This document shows positions 8,567 through 17,580 of a stretch of DNA of 64,000 nt, piece after piece. Source of the DNA: Phycisphaerales bacterium (GTDB lineage Bacteria > Planctomycetota > Phycisphaerae > Phycisphaerales > SM1A02); NCBI GenBank assembly GCA_009692045.1, contig SIAA01000004.1:52302-116301 (forward strand), written 5' to 3'. The stretch's first letter is position 1; each line of letters begins with the position of its first letter. The notes under the pieces were generated by a model. It made no database searches. It was given only the letters and a program-made list of their open reading frames with translations, and was not told the origin of the DNA. The position numbers and the translations under genes were made by a program.

Positions 8567-10246
8567 TCATTCGTACTTCCAATCCGGATCTTCAGGATGT
8601 TTCTGATCCCAGAGAGGTCGCCTGCTGGTCGCCACCGGAATCCGGTCAAAGTTCCACTCCGGTGGCGGACTGGTAGTAGCCCACTCCAGTGTCCAGGCGT
8701 CCCATGGATCGTCGCCCGCTGGCTTGCCCTTGCGCAGCGAGAGGATCACATTCCAGACAAAGCACAAAACGCCCGCGCATTGCACCAGCACTCCCAGCGA
8801 TGAAATGAGATTCCACAGGTCCAGACCACGATCTGGCGGAAAGGTGTAGACGCGTCTTGGCATTCCCAGGATTCCCATTACGTGCATGGGACCGAAGGTG
8901 AGGTTGAATCCGATGAACAGAAACCAGAATGTCGCTTTCCCGAGTCGCTCATTCAGCATCTTGCCGAACGCCTTGGGGAACCAGAAGTGAATGCCGCCGA
9001 AGATCGCCAGCAGAACTCCGCCGAACAGAACATAGTGAAAGTGGGCCACCACGAAGTAACTGTCCGACAGTTGCCAATCGAATGGCACCACGGCGAGCAT
9101 GACGCCGGTGAGGCCGCCGAGCACGAACATCGCCACGAATCCGGTGCAGAACAGCATGGGTGAGTCAAAGCGAATCCTGCCCCCCACCATCGTCCCCATC
9201 CAGTTGAACACCTTGATTCCCGTTGGAACAGATATGAGAAATGTGCTGGCAGCGAAAAAGGCATTCAGCTCGGGTCCGAGACCTACCGCAAACATGTGGT
9301 GGGCCCAGACACCAAGAGAGATAAAGCCGATGGCAACCGTGGCTGCGACCATGAGGGGATACCCAAATATGACCTTGCGGGAAAACACCGGAATGATTTC
9401 GCTCACGAACCCGAACGCTGGCAGTACAAGGATGTAGACCTCGGGGTGGCCAAAGAACCAGAAAAGATGCTGCCACAGCACCGCACTGCCAGCCGCTTCG
9501 GTATCGAAGAAGTGAGCTCCCAGTTGGCGGTCGAATAGCAGCATCACCTGCGAGGCAGTGAGAACGGGCAGCGCAGTGATCACCAGCACCCCCACCACCA
9601 ACATCATCCACACCATCAGCGGCATGCGCATCAGGGTCATCCCTGGGCAACGCATGCACAAACTTGTGGTGATGAGGTTGATGGCGGTGGTAATGCTGCC
9701 GAAGCCGCTCACCATGATTCCCAGTACCCAGTACTCGGTGGCGTTGCCTCGGGAGAATGTGCGGGAGGTCAGAGGCGCATAGGCAAACCACCCCACATCG
9801 GGAGCCGCCGCAGTACCGTACAGGCCCGTGGCACCTATATAGGAGAAGTAGAGCAATACTGCGCCGAATATGAATAGCCAGAAGCCAAAGGCATTGAGGC
9901 GGGGGAACGCCATGTCCCGGGCACCCACCATCAGAGGTATGAGGTAGTTCCCCATCCCCAGCAGAATCGGCATGCCCACCAGGAACACCATGGTGGTGCC
10001 GTGCATGGTGAACAGTTGATTGAAGGTGGCGGGATCGATAAGGTCATTCCCGGGCTTGGCCAACTGCGCTCGCATGGCTGCGCCTTCCAGCCCCGCCACC
10101 ACAAAGAAGATGATTCCCGCTGCGACATACATGATGCCGAGTTTCTTGTGATCGACAGTCACCACCCAGTCGCATAGTCGGTCCGCCAAAGCGCGGGTCG
10201 GCTCAGGCTTAGCCGCACTCTGTTGATGTTGGTTGGGGGAAGTCAC
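8567..10246 (-). CDS. coxA: Cytochrome c oxidase subunit I
   Basis: 559 residues with twelve predicted helices. The haem-copper centre is recognisable: H-L-F-W-F-F-G-H-P-E-V-Y contains the CuB His, the cross-linked Tyr and the Glu of A1-type proton pumps. A-H-H-M-F-A gives two more CuB ligands, and H-F-H-Y-V-L the haem a and a3 ligands. It reduces oxygen to water and pumps protons. Subunit III is a separate gene here. The start lies 27 bases after the coxB stop. Confidence 0.97.
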   Translation of the reverse strand: MTSPNQHQQSAAKPEPTRALADRLCDWVVTVDHKKLGIMYVAAGIIFFVVAGLEGAAMRAQLAKPGNDLIDPATFNQLFTMHGTTMVFLVGMPILLGMGNYLIPLMVGARDMAFPRLNAFGFWLFIFGAVLLYFSYIGATGLYGTAAAPDVGWFAYAPLTSRTFSRGNATEYWVLGIMVSGFGSITTAINLITTSLCMRCPGMTLMRMPLMVWMMLVVGVLVITALPVLTASQVMLLFDRQLGAHFFDTEAAGSAVLWQHLFWFFGHPEVYILVLPAFGFVSEIIPVFSRKVIFGYPLMVAATVAIGFISLGVWAHHMFAVGLGPELNAFFAASTFLISVPTGIKVFNWMGTMVGGRIRFDSPMLFCTGFVAMFVLGGLTGVMLAVVPFDWQLSDSYFVVAHFHYVLFGGVLLAIFGGIHFWFPKAFGKMLNERLGKATFWFLFIGFNLTFGPMHVMGILGMPRRVYTFPPDRGLDLWNLISSLGVLVQCAGVLCFVWNVILSLRKGKPAGDDPWDAWTLEWATTSPPPEWNFDRIPVATSRRPLWDQKHPEDPDWKYE

Positions 10247-10274
10247 TTGATGTACCTAATGTCAGCGTGTGCTC

Positions 10275-11297
10275 TCATCGAAGTGTCAACAGATAGCCCA
10301 CCATCGCATCCAACTCCTCATCATTCAGCTTCAGGCTGGGCATGTTGCATCCCGGCTTGAGATTGGACGGATCGGCGATCCACAGTCTTAGAGTGTCGCG
10401 GTCCAATGGCGCGACCCCCGAGCCGATGGTGGAGCGGCTCATCAGATGAGTAAGGGAAGGACCAAAGGTTCCGTCGCTTGTTCCCACCACTTCATGGCAG
10501 TTCATGCACGCGAGTTCGGTGAACAACTGATGACCCTGCTCTGCTGCCATCACAACAGATGCCGGTTGCTTCTGCTCCTCGATCCATGCGGCGAACTCCG
10601 CCGGCGCCCGCGCCTCAACCCGCAAGAACATGCCGCCATGCTGGGTGCCACAATACTCGGCGCACTGCCCCTTATAGATGCCGGCCTGCTCGGCGTTGAA
10701 CCAGGTGTGGTTGGTCCAGTTGGGAACGAGGTCGGTCTTGCCGGTCAGGCGTGGTACCCACCAACTATGAATTACATCCGCGGATAGAAGGGTCAGCCAC
10801 ACAGGTCTTCCCACGGGTACGACCAACTCGTTCGCCGTCACCACGCCCTCAGCTTCGTAGCGGTACTCCCACCACCACTGGTGACCGATGGCAATAACCA
10901 TCAGCGCACCCGAGGGTGGCTCTGTCAGTTCGACCTCGCGAATCGTGCGCACCGTAGCGAGGGTGAGGACAAAGACGATCACGCAGGGCACTACAGTCCA
11001 AGCGATTTCTACCGAGTTGCTCCCGTAGACCTGCGACGGCTCGCCCTTCGCTGCATGGGGCCGGGCCCTGAATCGTAAGATGGACCACACCAGAACCGCC
11101 TCAACCACTAGCCCAATGGCGGCGCAGATACCCAGAACCAGCCACGACAGTTCGCGAATCTCTCGCGCCGACTGGCTGACCGGCTCAAACATATTGTTGG
11201 TGGTATCGGGCAAGCAAACTACGAGAGAATCAGTTGCCCCCTGCGAGGAGGAACTGCACATCATCGCCACAATGACTGAGAGCAACGCGAGGCGCAT
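10275..11297 (-). CDS. coxB: Cytochrome c oxidase subunit II with fused cytochrome c (caa3 type)
   Basis: 340 residues. There is a signal peptide, two membrane helices (about 48-75 and 98-115), then the cupredoxin domain with G-H-Q-W-W-W-E-Y. The CuA site CAEYCGTQHGGM is near residue 205. A C-terminal cytochrome c domain follows with CMNCH near residue 260 and C-N-M-P-S-L as probable Met ligand. The covalent cytochrome accepts electrons and feeds CuA, then subunit I. It is the first gene of the respiratory operon. The 92 bases before it are shared with the divergent gene at 11390; no convincing promoter could be assigned. Confidence 0.96.
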   Translation of the reverse strand: MRLALLSVIVAMMCSSSSQGATDSLVVCLPDTTNNMFEPVSQSAREIRELSWLVLGICAAIGLVVEAVLVWSILRFRARPHAAKGEPSQVYGSNSVEIAWTVVPCVIVFVLTLATVRTIREVELTEPPSGALMVIAIGHQWWWEYRYEAEGVVTANELVVPVGRPVWLTLLSADVIHSWWVPRLTGKTDLVPNWTNHTWFNAEQAGIYKGQCAEYCGTQHGGMFLRVEARAPAEFAAWIEEQKQPASVVMAAEQGHQLFTELACMNCHEVVGTSDGTFGPSLTHLMSRSTIGSGVAPLDRDTLRLWIADPSNLKPGCNMPSLKLNDEELDAMVGYLLTLR

Positions 11298-11389
11298 CGG
11301 CGCGAAGTGTAACGCGGAATTTCCGATTCAATCCTCACAGATCAATCTTCGTCCCGAGTCTCGATAAACTGCCAACTGGTTTCAACACC

Positions 11390-13447
11390 ATGCCAATCGC
11401 AACTGCCTCGGCGAGTCTCACGCTTGTCTTGCTGGCAGCACATTTTTGGGCGCCGACTCCTCCCTCCATCACTTCGCCCACGGTGCATCCTCAGGCCGCG
11501 CCCGCTTCCCGCACTCCCCGGGAGTTAGTCGTGCAGGTCTGCGCCCATTGCCATTGCGACTGGGGAAATGCCCCAATTGTGTTCGACTCTCTGCAGAAAC
11601 TGCGGCGGAGTTCCCCGACGGCAGCAAAACTACTCACCGATGGTGTCATGCCCCCGTGGCTTGCCGGCGACTCGGGCGTTGGCCTGCACAATCCCTTGGC
11701 CATCACTGCGGCCGAGCGCCAAGAACTGATCGCGTGGTTCAAGGCGAACTGCCCCCTGACAGAGGACGGGCAGGAGGTCGCATGGTGCACTGAACAGAAA
11801 CCAAGCGGCATCGCCGTCACCTTCGCAAACGATTGGGCGATCCCTCACAGCCCAGAGGGCACCGTGCGATCCTTTGTAACTGCGCTGCCACCGGATGCTC
11901 CGAGGCGAATCCGCGGCTGGCGCCTCCTTCCCCAAGAGCGAGGTGCTCTCGAGTATCTGCTTTTGAGTGCTGACACAACTGGTCGCGCTCGTGAACTCGA
12001 TGCCATGGACGGCGCGACCGGAAGCGCGCTCTACGCCGATACCGCGTCCACTCCTGCAGGATCGCTCGGCATGATTGGGGTTGACCCGAAGTTCTCCCTC
12101 CCGGATGGATACTGCTTCGAACTTCCCCCCGGTGCCGATCTGGTAGCCGAAACTCATCCCCGTCCCCTGGGGCGGAGCGCAGTGGGTGAGTTCACGGTTC
12201 TGCTGACACCGGCACTCGCGGCGGATCGCCCTGCGCATGTGCTCCAAGTCGCTGCCTCGGCATCGGGAACCGGCCTCCAGCGCAGCGGCAGTTTCGTCGA
12301 TCTCATCTGTGACCCCTTGGATACTGCGGTCGATATGGTTGCTTTGTTCCCCCGGCCGGGCATGCGCTGCTCTCGTTTCGCGCTGCTCAAACTGGACACC
12401 ACGGGTATGCGGACCGTGATCTTTGAGATACCGCACTACCGCGCCTGGGCCGATCGCACCTACAGCTTCTCTCAGCCGGTGCGCCTAGCCGTTGGTGACC
12501 GACTTCATCTGCACATTGAGCACGAGTTGCCCTACTGGGCGGCGAAGTCGCTGGCAAGCGCCACTCTCTTCGTCACAGACGCGACGACATTGGTGCTCGA
12601 TTCGCCCGAAGCAAGTGAGACCGCTCACTCCGCGGACTTGCCCACACTCGCACCATGCCTCACGCCATGCAGCATTGAGGAGGCGAATGCATTTCGCCCA
12701 GAGATGATGCTGATTCCCCCGCATGGGGCTGTCATCCAGGGGTCCTCGGCCCTGCTCATCGCCCGCACGGAAGTGTCGCGCTCCCAGTTTCACGCCGTGA
12801 CTGGCCTGTCACTTCCCGGCGAAGTCGATGGGCCGCTTCCCGTTGTGTCAACCTCATGGTTTGACGCTGTCGAATACTGCAACCGTCTCTCATCAATCGA
12901 GGGACTCGATCCCTACTTCAAGAGCGAGGTCCTATCCCGCGACATGAATGGGCGGATCACAGCCGCCCTGGTCACAAGTATTGGCGGCTGCGGATATCGC
13001 CTTCCTAGTGAATCCGAGTGGGAGTACGCCGCAGACGCGGGCGCGGAGTCACCAGCGGTACTTGAACCCGCGGCTCTCGAGTCGTTGGCATGGTTTGAGG
13101 GTAACTCGCTCGATCAACTGCACGAGCCCGGCCTGCTGCGCCCCAACGCTTGGGGGATCTGCGACATGGCAGGAAACGCCTGGGAATGGTGCGCGGATGG
13201 GTGGCAGGCTGGGGCCGCCCCTGCTTGTAAGGGGCATCAACCCCGCCTCGGCGCCAACTCCGGTCGAGTTCTCAAAGGAGGATGTTTTGCAGATTCGGCA
13301 ATCGCGTGTCATACTTCCTATCGATCTGGGCTGCCTTCTGGCACCCGGTCAAGCCTTGTTGGTGTAAGAATCATGCGTAGTTGCTCTCAAACGTTAGAGC
13401 AAGGATCTGACGCGCCTTCCAAGAACTCTGTACCCAGCAGTCGGTAG
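11390..13447 (+). CDS. Exported protein: haem-motif domain, monooxygenase-like middle, FGE-sulfatase domain
   Basis: 685 residues with a signal peptide. Residues 45-125 hold one CAHCH motif followed by V-M-P-P-W, as in planctomycete cytochrome-like domains. The middle part (about 230-400) has histidine motifs (A-E-T-H-P-R-P and H-L-H-I-E-H) resembling the copper type II monooxygenase fold. Residues 440-660 are a formylglycine-generating-enzyme/SUMF1-like domain: Y-R-L-P-S-E-S-E-W-E-Y-A, then M-A-G-N-A-W-E-W-C-A-D-G-W and R-V-L-K-G-G-C-F. Members of that superfamily are sulfatase activators or non-haem iron enzymes, and many are catalytically uncharacterised. It is divergent from the oxidase operon and 19 bases before the next gene. 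Confidence 0.78.
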   Translation: MPIATASASLTLVLLAAHFWAPTPPSITSPTVHPQAAPASRTPRELVVQVCAHCHCDWGNAPIVFDSLQKLRRSSPTAAKLLTDGVMPPWLAGDSGVGLHNPLAITAAERQELIAWFKANCPLTEDGQEVAWCTEQKPSGIAVTFANDWAIPHSPEGTVRSFVTALPPDAPRRIRGWRLLPQERGALEYLLLSADTTGRARELDAMDGATGSALYADTASTPAGSLGMIGVDPKFSLPDGYCFELPPGADLVAETHPRPLGRSAVGEFTVLLTPALAADRPAHVLQVAASASGTGLQRSGSFVDLICDPLDTAVDMVALFPRPGMRCSRFALLKLDTTGMRTVIFEIPHYRAWADRTYSFSQPVRLAVGDRLHLHIEHELPYWAAKSLASATLFVTDATTLVLDSPEASETAHSADLPTLAPCLTPCSIEEANAFRPEMMLIPPHGAVIQGSSALLIARTEVSRSQFHAVTGLSLPGEVDGPLPVVSTSWFDAVEYCNRLSSIEGLDPYFKSEVLSRDMNGRITAALVTSIGGCGYRLPSESEWEYAADAGAESPAVLEPAALESLAWFEGNSLDQLHEPGLLRPNAWGICDMAGNAWEWCADGWQAGAAPACKGHQPRLGANSGRVLKGGCFADSAIACHTSYRSGLPSGTRSSLVGVRIMRSCSQTLEQGSDAPSKNSVPSSR

Positions 13448-13466
13448 CTGGCAATACCTAGCGATC

Positions 13467-14612
13467 ATGAACACCACCCAAGTAATTGCCGTCTCAATCG
13501 TTTCCCTCGGCGCGCTATCCCCGACAGTTCTGGCGCAGACTTCGCTTCAGCCGGTAATCACGAATTTCAAACTCAACACCACAGGCGCCACTGGATACAA
13601 CGGCATCCTCGCCGATGTTCAGTCGGTGCAGTACTCCACCAACTATGTCTACGTGAAGGCCACGAATATTCCCAGTTACACCATCGGACCGTGGCCTGGC
13701 AATCCCAACTCGGTGACCAACCAGAACTGGACCTTCAAGCTTGCTCGCAATCCGGTGCTGGCAACCACATTCACTGCGACTCCGCTGGGCCACATCGGCG
13801 TACTTCGCAACGGTGCCACCTTTTACAATCCGTCCGATGCCATGAGCTGGCAGAACCTGAACATCTGGCACCAGAACGCTTTGGTGGCGATCGGTGGATT
13901 CGATGCGCAGAAGGGGCATCCCGCGCCCAACTCCGAGTATCACGCCCACGGTCGGCCACCGGCTCTGAATGCCGAAGTGCCATCGCTGCACTCGCGCATT
14001 CTAGGATTTGCCTTCGACGGATTTCCCGTCTACGGACCCTATGGCTACAACAATGCTGACGGAACCGGTGGAGTAGTACCCATTCTCACCGGATACCGCA
14101 CCAGAAACATCACTCAGAGAACGACACTTCCCAACGGTACTCAGTTACCCCCCAATCAGTACGGGCCGGCTGTGTCCACCACATATCCCCTGAGTTATTT
14201 CATGGAAGATCACGAGCATGTCGCCTCCATTGGCCACCTCGATACCTTCAACGGTCGGGTCTCGGTGACCCCCGATTATCCCAACGGCATTTACTGCTAC
14301 TTCGCAACTATCAACACCTCGGGCACCACCACTTACCCCTACTTCATCGGACCCACTTACCGAGGCGTTGTCACCGCCGGCAACACTGGCCCGGGCAGCG
14401 GACATGTGATCATCACTGAGCCAGTCGTCGCCTTCACGGGTTCGCCTTGCGATGCCGATCTGAATGGCGATCGCGTCGTTGATGGAACCGATCTTGCCAA
14501 CCTGCTCACCCGCTGGGGAATGGAGGGCGGGCTCGGCGATGTCGATCGAAATGGCGTCGTAGATGGTAGCGATCTTGCCGCAATGCTCTCGGCATGGGGA
14601 ACATGCCCCTGA
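13467..14612 (+). CDS. Exported YHYH-type protein with dockerin-like EF-hand tail
   Basis: 381 residues. Signal peptide to about residue 23 (V-L-A-Q). The central domain carries Y-H-A-H-G-R, F-D-G-F-P-V-Y-G-P-Y-G and H-D-H/E-H-V-type motifs of the YHYH family, whose members are secreted and often metal-associated, with no agreed reaction. The last 55 residues hold two EF-hand/dockerin-like units, D-A-D-L-N-G-D-R-V-V-D-G-T-D-L and D-V-D-R-N-G-V-V-D-G-S-D-L, each followed by a W-G. It ends just before an intrinsic terminator. Confidence 0.85.
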   Translation: MNTTQVIAVSIVSLGALSPTVLAQTSLQPVITNFKLNTTGATGYNGILADVQSVQYSTNYVYVKATNIPSYTIGPWPGNPNSVTNQNWTFKLARNPVLATTFTATPLGHIGVLRNGATFYNPSDAMSWQNLNIWHQNALVAIGGFDAQKGHPAPNSEYHAHGRPPALNAEVPSLHSRILGFAFDGFPVYGPYGYNNADGTGGVVPILTGYRTRNITQRTTLPNGTQLPPNQYGPAVSTTYPLSYFMEDHEHVASIGHLDTFNGRVSVTPDYPNGIYCYFATINTSGTTTYPYFIGPTYRGVVTAGNTGPGSGHVIITEPVVAFTGSPCDADLNGDRVVDGTDLANLLTRWGMEGGLGDVDRNGVVDGSDLAAMLSAWGTCP

Positions 14613-14674
14613 ATACGTTGAGAGATGGGGACGCAACTGAGCGCCCTTCCCGTATTTAGTGTGGGGAACACAAC

Positions 14675-14705
14675 GGGAGCCCCGAGGGGGCTCCCGCTTT
14701 TGTTG
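14675..14705 (+). terminator. Intrinsic terminator after the YHYH gene
   Basis: A nine-pair stem GGGAGCCCC/GGGGCTCCC with a three-base loop, followed by GCTTTTGTTG. It lies about 60 bases after the stop at 14612. Confidence 0.8.
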
Positions 14706-14708
14706 CCA

Positions 14709-14793
<85 letters not shown>

Positions 14794-14842
14794 CGAGCGG
14801 GGCATGATACACCGGTAACTACTCAGCGCCTTCGACCGTGAT

Positions 14843-16324
14843 TCAATCTCCCGCTACTCCATCGCCTCGCGAGTAGTTGGGACTCTCACGCACAATCTGA
14901 ATGTCGTGGGGGTGATTCTCAACCACGCTCGCCGCGCTGACTCGGGTGAAGCGGGTGAGACTCCGGAACTCATCGAGATTGCGGCATCCGCAATACCCCA
15001 TTGCCGACCGAAGTCCGCCCACCATCTGGAATACGAAATCAGAGATCGAACCGCGGTAGGGCACGCGACCCTCAACCCCTTCAGGCACATACTTGCGCGA
15101 ATCTGATTGCGAGTAGCGATCGGCACTTCCGGCCGCCATCGCACCCTCGCTGCCCATTCCTCTATATGTCTTGTAGCGACGCCCACCTTGAAGAACCAGA
15201 TCACCTGGGCTCTCATCAAGACCGGCGAAGAGCCCGCCCAGCATTACGCAATCCGCTCCCGCAGCAATCGCCTTGGCCATGTCGCCCGATAGTCTGATGC
15301 CTCCATCGGCGATGAGGGGCACATTCGCGGCAGCACAGGCCTTGGCCGCCTCCAAGATGGCACTCACCTGGGGAACACCGACCCCAGTGACCACGCGAGT
15401 TGTACAGATGGATCCTGGGCCAATACCGACTTTCACCGCATCGGCACCGGCATCAATGAGCGCCTTGGCTCCCTCGGCGGTTCCGACATTTCCCGCTATG
15501 ACATCGATGGAATGGCGGCGTTTGATTTCGCGCAGAGTCTCCAGCACATTGGCGCTGTGCCCATGGGCAGTGTCGAGAACAACCACATCAACCTCGGCGC
15601 GAATCAGGGCCTCAACTCGCTCGTACTGTCTGACTCCGACGGCGGCTCCGACCCGCAGTCGTCCCCGAGAGTCGCGGCAGGCGCGCGGATGCTTGCGCGT
15701 GTTCTCCACATCGCGCATGGTCACCAATCCCACCAGATGCCCCGCCCCGTCTACCAGCAGAAGTTTTTCCACGCGACCTCGACTCATAATGGCTCCCGCC
15801 TCCGTGAGCGGAGTCGCCGCCGGTGCGGTCACCAGAGCTTCCCGGGTCATGACATCACCCACCAGAGTTGAGGGTGCCGCACCCGCAATGAACTTCATGT
15901 CTCGCTTGGTGAGAATGCCCACCAATCTTCCGCGGGCGGTGCCATCCTCAGTAACTGGGAACCCCGAAACTCCCTGCTCCGACATGAGAGACACAGCGCG
16001 CACCACGGTGTCCCGCGGGCTGAGGGTGATGGGATCAGTGATCACCCCGTTCTCGCTGCGCTTGACCCGAGCAACCTCGCTCGCCTGCCGCTCCGGTGTC
16101 ATGTTCTTATGAATGATCCCCATGCCGCCCTCCTGAGCCAGCGCCTTGGCAAGCGTTGACTCCGTCACCGTATCCATCGGTGCGGAAAGCAGGGGAATCT
16201 CTAGGCGGATCGACCGCGTCAAACGGGTCGAGGTGTCAACCGCATCAGGAGTGATATCGCTGAAGCGGGGAATCAAAAGGACATCGTCAAAGGTAATGCC
16301 TTCCAGAACTATCTTGTGCTCCAT
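14843..16324 (-). CDS. guaB: Inosine-5'-monophosphate dehydrogenase
   Basis: 493 residues from ATG at 16324, matching the family length. The longer frame upstream has no homology features. The TIM barrel begins with the T-F-D-D-V-L-L-I-P segment. Two CBS domains occupy about 95-205. The catalytic loop is G-P-G-S-I-C-T-T-R, with the active-site Cys. The flap contains Y-R-G-M-G-S. The enzyme oxidises IMP to XMP with NAD in guanine nucleotide synthesis. It stands alone, convergent with tRNA-Leu. Confidence 0.97.
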   Translation of the reverse strand: MEHKIVLEGITFDDVLLIPRFSDITPDAVDTSTRLTRSIRLEIPLLSAPMDTVTESTLAKALAQEGGMGIIHKNMTPERQASEVARVKRSENGVITDPITLSPRDTVVRAVSLMSEQGVSGFPVTEDGTARGRLVGILTKRDMKFIAGAAPSTLVGDVMTREALVTAPAATPLTEAGAIMSRGRVEKLLLVDGAGHLVGLVTMRDVENTRKHPRACRDSRGRLRVGAAVGVRQYERVEALIRAEVDVVVLDTAHGHSANVLETLREIKRRHSIDVIAGNVGTAEGAKALIDAGADAVKVGIGPGSICTTRVVTGVGVPQVSAILEAAKACAAANVPLIADGGIRLSGDMAKAIAAGADCVMLGGLFAGLDESPGDLVLQGGRRYKTYRGMGSEGAMAAGSADRYSQSDSRKYVPEGVEGRVPYRGSISDFVFQMVGGLRSAMGYCGCRNLDEFRSLTRFTRVSAASVVENHPHDIQIVRESPNYSRGDGVAGD

Positions 16325-16440
16325 TGGGTGAATATGCTCGCAGTACCCCTGTCTTGTCAACCCCTGATCGCCAAGCCGTGATAACTTGAAGCGCTCTAGG
16401 CACACCCTACCCCGCTGAACGCCCCCTGAACCAACCCACC

Positions 16441-17580
16441 ATGGCCCACGCCAAACAGGAACTTCTGACGCCGATCACCACCGCCACCCGAGGCACAAGC
16501 CCCGGGGAGGGCAAAAAGGCCTGGCTGAGTTGGCTAGATGCCACCGTTCGCTTTGAGGGAAGCGACCTGATCGTGAAATCCGGGCTTCAGCCCCGCATCC
16601 GGCACCGCGGTGCCCTCCGGGACCTCACAGTGCCCGCCATCACTGAAGAGGTGATGTTTCAGGTGGCCAAGGACATTCTTGATGCCAATCAACTTGATCA
16701 CTTTGAACGGCATGGCTCGATCGACTTTGCTTACGACTTCGACAAGGGCCGACGGTTCCGCGTAAACCTATTCATGGCTCGCGGCCGAGTGTCCATCGCC
16801 GCTCGATTGATCACCAGCCGCATCAAGCGTTTCGAGGAACTGTTCCTGCCTCAGATTCTCGGCGACATTTCCATGAGCGCGCAGGGCCTGATCCTGCTTT
16901 CCGGCGTGACCGGTTCGGGCAAGTCGACCTCGATCGCTTCGATGATCAACTATGTGAATGAACGCAAGAAGGTTCACATCATCACCATCGAGGACCCGAT
17001 CGAGTACATCTTCGAAGACGCCAAGGCCACCATCAATCAGCGCGAGGTTGGCATCGACTGCACCAACTTCAATGACGCTTTGCGGGCCCTCGTCCGCGAG
17101 AATCCTGATGTTGTGCTAGTGGGAGAAATGCGCGACTACGAGACCTTTGAGGCTGCCATCCGCGCCGCTGAAACGGGTCACCTAGTATTCGGCACCATTC
17201 ACGCCTCCAGCGCCTGGCAGACCTTCGGCCGAATCTACGACCTCTTCCCGGAGAACGAGCGAGAGCAGATTCGCAAGCTCTTGGCCTACAACCTGCGCGC
17301 CATCATCTATCAGAAGTTGCTGCCCAGCCTCCGACCTGAGATTTCCCGCATCCCTGCTTTGGAAATCCTGATCAATACCCCACCTGTTCAGAAGTTTGTT
17401 CTCGATGGCCGCGAGGGCGAACTGCTGGAGATCATCAAGCAGGGCACGGAAGAGGGCATGGTTGACTTCACTACTTCGCTGGTCCGGCTGGTCGAATCGG
17501 AGATGATTCACCAGAAGGTCGCCTACGAAGCAACACCCAAGCCAGAGGAACTGAAAATGCGCTTGAAGGGAATCGCTTGA
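16441..17580 (+). CDS. PilT-type secretion/twitching ATPase
   Basis: 379 residues. Walker A GVTGSGKST near residue 154, an acidic Asp box (I-T-I-E-D-P-I-E-Y), Walker B-like V-V-L-V-G-E-M-R-D near 222 and the His box H-L-V-F-G-T-I-H-A-S are all intact. This is the hexameric GspE/PilT superfamily that drives pilus retraction or related envelope machines. No pilin or platform gene is adjacent. Instead, it overlaps by one base (TGATG) a gene for a second, degenerate ATPase, suggesting a coupled pair. Confidence 0.9.
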   Translation: MAHAKQELLTPITTATRGTSPGEGKKAWLSWLDATVRFEGSDLIVKSGLQPRIRHRGALRDLTVPAITEEVMFQVAKDILDANQLDHFERHGSIDFAYDFDKGRRFRVNLFMARGRVSIAARLITSRIKRFEELFLPQILGDISMSAQGLILLSGVTGSGKSTSIASMINYVNERKKVHIITIEDPIEYIFEDAKATINQREVGIDCTNFNDALRALVRENPDVVLVGEMRDYETFEAAIRAAETGHLVFGTIHASSAWQTFGRIYDLFPENEREQIRKLLAYNLRAIIYQKLLPSLRPEISRIPALEILINTPPVQKFVLDGREGELLEIIKQGTEEGMVDFTTSLVRLVESEMIHQKVAYEATPKPEELKMRLKGIA

